In this document: positions 1 through 5,554 of the stretch, piece after piece
How positions within the stretch are numbered: position 1 is the first letter of the stretch
How the letters are laid out: the number at the start of each line of letters is the position of its first letter
Assembly (NCBI GenBank): GCA_946402475.1
Contig: CAMIWP010000093.1
Location: 1-5,554, forward strand
DNA: 5,554 nucleotides
Source of the DNA: an uncultured Selenomonadaceae bacterium
GTDB taxonomy: Bacteria; Bacillota_C; Negativicutes; Selenomonadales; Selenomonadaceae
Reading direction: 5' to 3'
Notes under the pieces: generated by a model
What the model saw: only the letters and a program-made list of their open reading frames with translations
What the model was told of the DNA's origin: nothing
The model's database searches: none
Position numbers and translations under genes: made by a program

Positions 1-1322
1 GCGTGCATGGAAAGGACGGCCACACCGCTGTCGATGACTTGCATGCCGTAGAGGGACATGATGTAGGCAATGGTACCGCCGCCTCCCAAATCCACCTTGC
101 CCAGCTCCGACAACTGGTAATGGACGTTGTGCTTGTCCAGGATGGCCCGGATCTCCCCCAGGTACTCTGCATTGGCATCGTTGGAACCGGATTTTCCGCG
201 GGATCCCGTGAACTTGTTGAAAACCATACCCCGGCCCAGATAAGCCACATTCTTTTTGTCAAAGGAAGCAGCATAGAGAGCATCGAAGGCAGAAGAAACA
301 TCCGAGGAAAGCATCTTGGAGTTTGCCAGGCAACGACGAAGAGCCAGCTCGCTGTATGCCCCCATGGCATTCATAAGTTCTGCCAGCGTATTCTCGAAGA
401 AGCGGGACTGCATTCCCGTGGCTCCCACACTGCCGATCTCTTCCTTGTCCACCAGCAGACAGCAAGCTGTCTTCTTCATCTCCCCGGTTTCCAACATAGC
501 CGCCAGGGATGTATAGGCACAAACTCTGTCATCCTGTCCGTAGCCCAGCACCATGCTGCGATCAAAGCCCAGATCCCGAGCTTTTCCCGCAGGCACCAGA
601 GCCAGTTCCGCCGATTGGAAGTCCTCCTCCTCCATGCCGTACTTCTCCTTGATGAGCCGAAGGACGCCCTCCTTCACGGATTCCTTGTCCTCCTTCTTCA
701 AAGGATAGCTTCCCACGAGAATGTCAAGATTCTCTCCTTCGACCACCTTGTCGCCGGTCTTCTTGAGTTGTTCCTGGGACAGATGGATGAGAAGATCCGT
801 CACACAGAAGACCGGGTCAGACGCCTCCTCGCCGATGACGATCTCCTGCACCGTGCCATCCTTTTTCGCCACCACGCCGTGAAGGGCAAGGGGAAGGGTC
901 ACCCACTGATACTTCTTGATGCCCCCATAGTAATGGGTATCCAGATAGGCAAGTCCCCCCTCCTCATAGAGAGGATTCTGCTTCACATCAAGGCGGCAGG
1001 TATCGATGTGAGCACCAAGAATCGTCATGCCCTTTTCCATTGGCTCACTGCCGATGTTAAAAAGAACCACCGCCTTCTTCATGTTCACAGCATAGACTTT
1101 GTCTCCCGGATGAAGCGGTTCCCCGGCGGCGAGGATCTCCTCGAGATCCCGATATCCGGCTTCTCTTGCAAGACGAACCGCTTCGGCGGTACACTCCCGC
1201 TCCGTTTTGCAGTTCAGGAACTCACGATAGCCCGAGCTGAGTTCCTCCAGTGCCTTCTTGTCTTCATCCGTGTACTTGCTCCATACAGAATCCTTCTTGG
1301 GATCTTTTTTCTCTTCCGACAT
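1..1322 (-). CDS. M18-family zinc aminopeptidase (3' end cut by window edge)
   Basis: This is a metallo-aminopeptidase of the M18 family (aspartyl aminopeptidase / yeast Ape1 type), a cytoplasmic dizinc enzyme that removes N-terminal residues from peptides. Reading the minus strand gives 440 complete codons. Visible motifs are GAHIDT (His105, Asp107), GQDDR (Asp264/265, expected bridging metal ligand), DKEEIGSVG (Glu294/295, general base and ligand), SSDVSSAFD (Asp341) and, at the very end, LSMH with His440, the expected last ligand. Family members are about 460-470 residues, so only about 25 are missing. Two in-frame ATGs lie six bases apart. The second, at 1322, is chosen because GAGGAGG sits six bases upstream of it, whereas the first directly abuts that site. 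The start lies 59 bases inside dusB, which implies coupled expression. Residues 1-20 are charged and show no signal peptide. Substrate preference within M18 cannot be told from sequence, so no symbol is given. Confidence 0.93.
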   Translation of the reverse strand, partial: MSEEKKDPKKDSVWSKYTDEDKKALEELSSGYREFLNCKTERECTAEAVRLAREAGYRDLEEILAAGEPLHPGDKVYAVNMKKAVVLFNIGSEPMEKGMTILGAHIDTCRLDVKQNPLYEEGGLAYLDTHYYGGIKKYQWVTLPLALHGVVAKKDGTVQEIVIGEEASDPVFCVTDLLIHLSQEQLKKTGDKVVEGENLDILVGSYPLKKEDKESVKEGVLRLIKEKYGMEEEDFQSAELALVPAGKARDLGFDRSMVLGYGQDDRVCAYTSLAAMLETGEMKKTACCLLVDKEEIGSVGATGMQSRFFENTLAELMNAMGAYSELALRRCLANSKMLSSDVSSAFDALYAASFDKKNVAYLGRGMVFNKFTGSRGKSGSNDANAEYLGEIRAILDKHNVHYQLSELGKVDLGGGGTIAYIMSLYGMQVIDSGVAVLSMH

Positions 1323-2292
1323 ATTCATCCTCCTCATTCAGATAGCAATCCAAGATCGCTTGAAAATCTTCCCGGGTCTCTGCCCGGTAAAAGAGATTTC
1401 TGATCTCCCCACCGCCCGTTTGGCCCCGAGTGTACCAAGCAGCATGCTTGCGCATCTCCCGAGGGCCAATATAATCGCCCTTGAAGGCCAGCAGGAGATC
1501 CAGATGGCGCATAATCATATCCGCCCGCACCTTCCGGGATGGCGGTGGCAGACGCCTTCCCGTCCTCAGGTATTCCGTGAAACGACGAAAGATCCATGGG
1601 TTCCCTTGGGCTGCACGACCGATCATCACGCCGTCGCAACCCGTTTCTTTGCGGATCCCGTCCAAATCTTCAAAAGTGCGCACATCGCCGTTGGCGATGA
1701 CGGGAATGCCCACCGCTTCTTTAACCTTCCTGATGATCTCCCAATCCGCCTTGCCGCTGTAGAACTGCTCACGGGTCCGCCCGTGAACTGCAACGGCATC
1801 CATTCCGGCTTCCTCCGCCAGCCTTGCCATCTCCACCACATTCACATGATCCGCATCCCATCCCTTGCGCATCTTCACTGTCACGGGAAGGCTGACGGCC
1901 TTCCTGATGGCTTTCATGATAGCAAAGGCCCTGTCGGGATCGCGCATCAGCGCCGAGCCTTCCCGGTTGCCTACGATCTTCGGCGCGGGGCAACCCATAT
2001 TGAAGTCTATGATATCCGCTGTCCCAAGGTCCTCCACGTATTTGGCCCCCTCTGCCACGACCTCTGGTTCGGATCCAAAGAGCTGTATGGCGATGGGCCG
2101 CTCCCCCGGTACCGTACGAAGCATGGAGAGCGTCCTCTCATTGCGATAGCGGATTCCCTGAACGCTGACCATCTCCCCGTAACAAAGGGGACAGCCCAAT
2201 TCATGGGCGAGAATGCGGCAGGCCATGTCCGTGACCCCCGCCATGGGAGCCAAGAAAACCGGCGCATCAAAATCCAGACCACCGATCCTCAT
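1264..2292 (-). CDS. dusB: tRNA-dihydrouridine synthase (DusB type)
   Basis: This FMN-dependent enzyme reduces specific uridines in the tRNA D-loop to dihydrouridine, using NAD(P)H. The 342 residues show the complete Dus TIM barrel: APMAGVTD at 15-22 (FMN phosphate region), Gln70, FNMGCPAPK at 97-105 with the catalytic Cys101, VKMRKGW with Lys140, HGRTREQ with His170, ANGDV at 200-204, and the flavin-phosphate loop [10 protein letters not shown] at 224-233. The C-terminal helical domain that holds tRNA follows, including the segment around FKGDYIG and [10 protein letters not shown]. Length is close to the usual 320-335 residues. The ATG overlaps the coaX stop (ATGA), and GGAGAGGG lies 10 bases upstream. 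The last 19 codons and the stop overlap the M18 gene. DusB is the Dus class usual in Firmicutes. The class call rests on overall resemblance and neighbourhood; the Dus family itself is certain. Confidence 0.95.
   Translation of the reverse strand: MRIGGLDFDAPVFLAPMAGVTDMACRILAHELGCPLCYGEMVSVQGIRYRNERTLSMLRTVPGERPIAIQLFGSEPEVVAEGAKYVEDLGTADIIDFNMGCPAPKIVGNREGSALMRDPDRAFAIMKAIRKAVSLPVTVKMRKGWDADHVNVVEMARLAEEAGMDAVAVHGRTREQFYSGKADWEIIRKVKEAVGIPVIANGDVRTFEDLDGIRKETGCDGVMIGRAAQGNPWIFRRFTEYLRTGRRLPPPSRKVRADMIMRHLDLLLAFKGDYIGPREMRKHAAWYTRGQTGGGEIRNLFYRAETREDFQAILDCYLNEEDEYVGREKRSQEGFCMEQVHG
1329..1335 (-). promoter_or_regulatory. Ribosome binding site of the M18 aminopeptidase, inside dusB
   Basis: GAGGAGG on the minus strand is a near-perfect Shine-Dalgarno sequence, six bases before the ATG at 1322. 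It lies within dusB codons for Asn-Glu-Glu-Asp, so it is both coding and regulatory. It decides between the two neighbouring in-frame ATGs (1328 and 1322) in favour of 1322. Confidence 0.8.
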
Positions 2293-3074
2293 TCTGATTT
2301 TTCCCTCTCCGAAACATTGCGCTCATAGAGGGCGCGGAGTCCTGTGAGCGTCAGGAAATGATCCACCTTGTCGATGGTCTTGGATTCCTTAGAGATCATC
2401 CGGGCAAAGCCTCCCGTGGCGATGACCTTCATTTCCTTGCCCAGTTCCTCCTTGATGCGGGTCACGATGGCATCGATCTGCCCCACGTAGCCGTACACAA
2501 TGCCCGCCTGCATGCCCTGGATGGTGTTATGGCACACAATCTGCTTCGGCGGCACCAGCTCGATGCGAGGAAGCTTTGCCGTGGATTGGAACAGAGCGTC
2601 TGCCGAAGGACCAAGTCCCGGTGCGATGGCCCCTCCTAAAAAATCTCCATTCTCGGAGACCACGTCAAAGGTGGTGGCCGTCCCGATGTCAATGACGATG
2701 AGAGGTCCTCCGTACTGCTCATAAGCCCCTACCACGTTCACAATGCGATCTGCACCAATGGCCCTGGGATTCTCATAGTGAAGCCGGATACCCGTCCGGA
2801 TGCCCGGTCCCACCACCAAGGGATTCAGGTGAAAATATCGCTCGCACATCTTCACCATGGGAACCACCAAGGGCGGAACCACGGAGGAAATGACGATGGC
2901 CTCCACGTCCGACATACTCACGCCCTGATAGCGAAAAAGGTCGTTGATGAGCATGCCGTACTCGTCCCCGGTTTTCTGGCGATCCGTGGAGATGCGCCAA
3001 TGCTTCATGAGCTTCTTCCCTGCATAGGTTCCCATGACGATATTGCTGTTTCCTATGTCAAAAACCAAGATCAC
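2289..3074 (-). CDS. coaX: Type III pantothenate kinase
   Basis: CoaX phosphorylates pantothenate with ATP, the first committed step of coenzyme A synthesis in the cytoplasm. Type III enzymes belong to the ASKHA fold, need a monovalent cation, and are not feedback-inhibited by CoA. The 261 residues carry the expected landmarks: DIGNSN at 6-11 (ATP phosphate binding), SSVVPPL at 63-69, RTG at 93-95, NPRAIGADR at 102-110 with the catalytic Asp109, [10 protein letters not shown] at 128-137 (Asp129 is the expected cation site), GGAIAPG at 147-153 and a late ATGG. Length matches family members (about 245-262). The start is a GTG preceded by GGGAGGA at seven bases; homologues begin right at this hydrophobic strand followed by DIGN. 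A longer in-frame opening reaches 3233 but lies wholly within birA and encodes no family sequence. The gene overlaps birA by 17 bases and dusB by 4. Confidence 0.96.
   Translation of the reverse strand: MILVFDIGNSNIVMGTYAGKKLMKHWRISTDRQKTGDEYGMLINDLFRYQGVSMSDVEAIVISSVVPPLVVPMVKMCERYFHLNPLVVGPGIRTGIRLHYENPRAIGADRIVNVVGAYEQYGGPLIVIDIGTATTFDVVSENGDFLGGAIAPGLGPSADALFQSTAKLPRIELVPPKQIVCHNTIQGMQAGIVYGYVGQIDAIVTRIKEELGKEMKVIATGGFARMISKESKTIDKVDHFLTLTGLRALYERNVSEREKSE
2303..2310 (-). promoter_or_regulatory. Probable ribosome binding site of dusB
   Basis: GGAGAGGG lies 10 bases before the dusB ATG and inside the last codons of coaX. Spacing is slightly long. With the ATGA overlap, ribosomes ending coaX could also restart directly on dusB. 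Confidence 0.55.
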
Positions 3075-4077
3075 GCGATTTCCTCCCATCCTGATGCTCC
3101 CCATCCTTCGGGCGGATGGAAACATCTCCCGCCAATACCCTGCGTCTGCCCTCTGAAGTATCCACCAACAGGGCGCCTTCCTCATCAATGTCCGCAGCAA
3201 GCCCGGAAAAGGTGCCTCCCTCTCCCATGCCAATGACTTGAACCTCCTGCCCCAAGGTAACGGAGTAGCGCCTCCACAGCTCCATAACGGAGGAAAATCC
3301 CTGCTCCGACACTGCGAGATAGAGCTCGTCCATGGCTTCCAACACCTTTTGGAGGAGCTTGGCCCTGGGCAGTTTCTCCCCTTTCATGACGAAAAGGGAG
3401 GTTGCCACCTGCCGAAGTTCCTCCGGGAAATCCTCCGGGGCGAAATTCACATTGATGCCCGTGCCGATGACCACGTAATTGATGCAATCCATCTCCGCGC
3501 TCATCTCCGTCAGGATACCCACCAGTTTCTTCCCGTCGTGCAGGATGTCGTTAGGCCATTTGATACCCGCCCGGAGACCGAACTTTTCCATGGCCATGGC
3601 CACGGCGACCGCTGCCATCAACGTGCACTTCGGAGCCTCTTGAGGAAGGAACTTCGGGCGCAGGATCACAGAGAACCAGATGCCTTTCTCCCGGGGGGTA
3701 AAAAAAGGGCGTTCCAGCCGTCCCCGGCCTTTGCCCTGTTCCTCTGCCACCAGAACAGTCCCCTCCGGGGCTCCCTCCGCAGCCCTTCGTTTCGCCTCCG
3801 CATTGGTGGAATCAATGGCATCAAAGTACAGGATGTCCTTTCCGATGCATTTCGTACGCAGGCCATCCCGTATCTCTTCAGGCAAGAGGGTATCCGGAAA
3901 CTTCGTCAGACGGTAGCCTCTTCTGGGACTGCTGGCAATACCATAGCCCGCAGTTCTGAGATCTTTGATGTGCTTCCAGACCGCTGTCCTGGAAACCCCT
4001 AGACGGCTTGCCATCTCCTCGCCGGAGACGGCTCTCTCCCCCGCATTTCTGAGAAGGCTCAATATCCTGGATTTCAT
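3058..4077 (-). CDS. birA: Bifunctional biotin protein ligase / biotin operon repressor
   Basis: BirA makes biotinyl-5'-AMP and transfers biotin to a lysine on carboxylase subunits; class II members also bind DNA to repress biotin genes. The 339 residues show an N-terminal winged helix-turn-helix (about 14-57, [20 protein letters not shown] then a RRGYRL wing), the ligase domain with DSTN at 89-92, the biotinyl-AMP loop GRGRLER at 117-123, KWPND at 173-177, DGKKLVGIL at 181-189 (Lys184 aligns with the key E. coli lysine) and GTGINVN at 205-211, then an SH3-like C-terminal domain (about 274-323). The loop has Glu122 where E. coli has Gly. Start choice is uncertain: ATGs at 4083 and 4077 are both in frame with only weak upstream GTGAG or GGGA matches, and the frame stays open to a GTG at 4161. 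4077 is chosen because homologues begin about here. The end overlaps coaX by 17 bases. Confidence 0.94.
   Translation of the reverse strand: MKSRILSLLRNAGERAVSGEEMASRLGVSRTAVWKHIKDLRTAGYGIASSPRRGYRLTKFPDTLLPEEIRDGLRTKCIGKDILYFDAIDSTNAEAKRRAAEGAPEGTVLVAEEQGKGRGRLERPFFTPREKGIWFSVILRPKFLPQEAPKCTLMAAVAVAMAMEKFGLRAGIKWPNDILHDGKKLVGILTEMSAEMDCINYVVIGTGINVNFAPEDFPEELRQVATSLFVMKGEKLPRAKLLQKVLEAMDELYLAVSEQGFSSVMELWRRYSVTLGQEVQVIGMGEGGTFSGLAADIDEEGALLVDTSEGRRRVLAGDVSIRPKDGEHQDGRKSRDLGF
3081..3087 (-). promoter_or_regulatory. Ribosome binding site fixing the coaX GTG start
   Basis: GGGAGGA lies seven bases upstream of the GTG at 3074, within the final codons of birA (Asp-Gly-Arg-Lys). It is the only strong Shine-Dalgarno match next to a start codon in the right frame and place, and it sets the coaX start well inside the longest possible reading frame. 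Confidence 0.8.
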
Positions 4078-4110
4078 GTGCATGATCTCACATCCCACAA
4101 CAGATTCAAA

Positions 4111-4146
4111 GGAACCCGCACAAGGCACTGCCTCATGCGGGTTTCC
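4111..4146 (-). terminator. Strong RNA hairpin between ftsH and birA (terminator-like, weak U-tract)
   Basis: This inverted repeat begins 11 bases after the ftsH stop. Read as minus-strand RNA, an outer stem (4111-4120 with 4136-4146, one bulged base) continues through a U-G and a G-U pair into an inner AGGC/GCCU stem closed by an AGU loop. That gives about 16 pairs with a GC-rich core. On the plus strand the two wobble positions are C/A mismatches, so the fold is better as sense RNA. The sequence after it, CUUUGAAUCUGUUGU, is only moderately U-rich, so full intrinsic termination is doubtful. Partial termination or an mRNA processing/stability element between ftsH and the birA operon is equally plausible. 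Confidence 0.5.
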
Positions 4147-4157
4147 GAAAAAATTAC

Positions 4158-5554
4158 TCACTGCCTGTCATAGTGTGTCACATTGAACTTCGGCTCTGAG
4201 TCCCCTGCCGGAATCCTCTTTCCCTCAGCTTCATGCAAATTCTCAGAATCGGTTTCTGCCCGTATGGGCTCTGTAACAGCGGGCGGAATCGGCGCAAGAT
4301 CCCCTTCCCTGGGCTTTTCTTCCGTCCGGGGCGGTATCGGGTTCTTTTCCTCGCCCTTCGGCGGCGGAGGTTCGTCCTCATCCTTTATGACAGGAGCAGA
4401 AATCTTCCCCGTACTCAGAAGTTCCTCCAATTCCTTCGCACTCAGGGATTCCCGCTCCATGAGCGCCTGAGCGATAAGCTCCAACTTATCCCGGTTCTCC
4501 GTGATGATCTTGCGGCACTCCTCATAGGCCTCCTCCATGTAGCGGCGGACTTCCTTGTCAATCTCACAGGCAACCTCCTCCGAGTAGTTGCGCTGATGAT
4601 TGAAATCCCTGCCCAGGAATACCTGATGATTCTGGCTCTCGCCGTAGGCGATGGGGCCGAGGACATCGCTCATGCCGTACTGCATGATCATGCTGCGAAC
4701 GATGCGGGATGCCTGCTGAATATCCTGGGAAGCTCCGGTGCTGATCTCCTGAAGCACCACTTCCTCCGCCACCCTGCCGCCCATGGCCACCTTCAATCGA
4801 TCCATGAGTTCTGAGCGCGTGGCATAGGAGCGATCCTCCTTCGGCAACATGAGAGTATAGCCCCCTGCCCTGCCGCGGGGTATGATAGTGACCTTGTGCA
4901 CCGGGTCGGCATGCTTCAGCATCATGCCCACCAAGGTATGCCCTCCCTCGTGGTATGCGGTGAGCTTCTTCTCATCGTCGCTCATGACATGAGACTTTCT
5001 CTCCGGGCCGGCCATAACCCGCTCAATGGATTCCTCCAACTCCGCCATGGCAATCTGTTTCTTGTCCCTTCTGGCTGCCAAAAGAGCTGCCTCATTGACG
5101 AGATTCGACAGATCTGCCCCCGTAAAACCGGGAGTACGGCGAGCCAAAATATCCAAATCCGCATCCTCGGCCACCGGCTTTCCCTTGGTGTGAACCTTCA
5201 GGATGGCCAGGCGCCCCCGCACATCGGGCTTATCTACCACGATCTGCCGATCAAATCGACCGGGACGCAGGAGTGCGGGATCAAGGATGTCCGGCCGGTT
5301 GGTGGCGGCAACGATGATGATGCCCTCATTCGCCGCGAATCCGTCCATTTCCACCAAGAGCTGATTGAGTGTCTGCTCCCGCTCGTCGTGCCCGCCACCT
5401 ACACCGGCACCGCGCTGGCGTCCCACGGCGTCAATCTCGTCAATGAATACGATGCAGGGAGCATTCTTCTTGGCCTGATCGAAGAGATCCCGCACACGGG
5501 ACGCGCCGACACCCACGAACATCTCCACAAAATCCGATCCACTGATGGAGAAGA
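4158..5554 (-). CDS. ftsH: ATP-dependent zinc metalloprotease FtsH (5' end cut by window edge)
   Basis: FtsH is a hexameric AAA+ protease anchored in the inner membrane that unfolds and degrades membrane and short-lived regulatory proteins. The visible part starts in the AAA domain at [14 protein letters not shown] (pore-loop region), just after Walker A; the membrane segments and Walker A lie outside. Walker B is VFIDEID (Asp at 5439-5441, Glu at 5436-5438). The second region of homology reads [20 protein letters not shown] and carries both arginine fingers. The zinc site is HEGGH (4938-4952), with the third ligand Asp in TGASQD (4722-4724). HEGGH replaces the commoner HEAGH but keeps HExxH. 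After the conserved ELLSTGKI comes an 80-residue tail (4161-4400) rich in Pro and Glu, including PPPP, with no recognisable domain. The gene ends in TGA, followed by the hairpin and birA. Identity is certain. Confidence 0.98.
   Translation of the reverse strand, partial: FSISGSDFVEMFVGVGASRVRDLFDQAKKNAPCIVFIDEIDAVGRQRGAGVGGGHDEREQTLNQLLVEMDGFAANEGIIIVAATNRPDILDPALLRPGRFDRQIVVDKPDVRGRLAILKVHTKGKPVAEDADLDILARRTPGFTGADLSNLVNEAALLAARRDKKQIAMAELEESIERVMAGPERKSHVMSDDEKKLTAYHEGGHTLVGMMLKHADPVHKVTIIPRGRAGGYTLMLPKEDRSYATRSELMDRLKVAMGGRVAEEVVLQEISTGASQDIQQASRIVRSMIMQYGMSDVLGPIAYGESQNHQVFLGRDFNHQRNYSEEVACEIDKEVRRYMEEAYEECRKIITENRDKLELIAQALMERESLSAKELEELLSTGKISAPVIKDEDEPPPPKGEEKNPIPPRTEEKPREGDLAPIPPAVTEPIRAETDSENLHEAEGKRIPAGDSEPKFNVTHYDRQ

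Noticed and set aside
3..1403. Plus-strand reading frame of 466 codons
   Set aside because: It is the codon-register antisense of the M18 aminopeptidase, whose metal-site motifs are all intact. The translation resembles no family I recognise and is rich in His, Leu and Arg as expected of an antisense shadow.
1258..2328. Plus-strand reading frame of 356 codons
   Set aside because: Antisense shadow of dusB in codon register; no recognisable motif or ribosome binding site.
3075..3233. N-terminal extension of coaX to an upstream start at 3233
   Set aside because: It would lie entirely inside birA, encodes non-homologous sequence, and the GTG at 3074 has a well-placed ribosome binding site.
3238..4002. 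Plus-strand reading frame of 254 codons
   Set aside because: Antisense shadow of birA in codon register with no family signature.
4084..4157. BirA operator (biotin box) upstream of birA
   Set aside because: I looked for a palindrome of the TTGTTAAC...GTTAACAA type. The only inverted repeat is the GC-rich hairpin, which does not match it.
4084..4200. Sigma-A promoter for birA between ftsH and birA
   Set aside because: No -35/-10 pair with acceptable spacing is visible; TATGAC near the ftsH end has no matching -35 element at 16-18 bases.
4233..4814. Plus-strand reading frame of 193 codons
   Set aside because: Antisense shadow of ftsH. Its hydrophobic stretches mirror sense codons and do not form a convincing membrane protein.
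4938..4952. HEGGH in place of HEAGH as a damaged FtsH active site
   Set aside because: HExxH is intact and the third ligand Asp is present; Gly for Ala at this position is compatible with activity.

Overview
The window is an ordinary, densely packed housekeeping stretch. Five genes are all read from the minus strand, so the biological order runs from the right edge of the window to the left. Base composition looks moderately GC-rich by eye. The protein families and the bacterial FtsH/BirA/CoaX/DusB cluster point to a Firmicute. The FtsH wording (HEGGH active site, GRAGGYT segment, a region with VFLGRD and QRNYSEEV) and the gene order suggest the Negativicutes (Selenomonas/Veillonella-type bacteria). 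That placement rests on recalled family resemblance, not on a search.

Layout in transcription order: (1) the 3' two-thirds of ftsH, the membrane-bound AAA+ zinc protease, whose 5' end lies beyond the right edge; (2) a spacer of about 75 bases holding a strong sense-strand RNA hairpin; (3) birA, a class II biotin protein ligase and repressor with an N-terminal helix-turn-helix; (4) coaX, type III pantothenate kinase, starting at a GTG inside the end of birA; (5) dusB, a tRNA dihydrouridine synthase joined to coaX by an ATGA stop/start overlap; (6) an M18-family zinc aminopeptidase that starts 59 bases inside dusB and runs off the left edge just after its last metal-binding histidine.

From birA onward the genes overlap (17, 4 and 59 bases), so birA-coaX-dusB-M18 almost certainly forms one translationally coupled operon. 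Whether ftsH shares that transcript depends on what the hairpin does. BirA and CoaX have a clear link: one attaches biotin to carboxylases and the other commits pantothenate to coenzyme A, and both feed acyl-CoA carboxylation and fatty acid synthesis. DusB and the peptidase belong to general translation and peptide turnover.

I found no mobile element, CRISPR array, RNA gene, or sign of a new system. The points most worth a second look are the ftsH-birA hairpin, whose G-U pairs make it continuous only as sense RNA; the unusually long dusB/M18 overlap; and the proline/glutamate-rich FtsH tail. Several long plus-strand reading frames exist, but each lies in exact codon register opposite a real gene and is best explained by codon bias.
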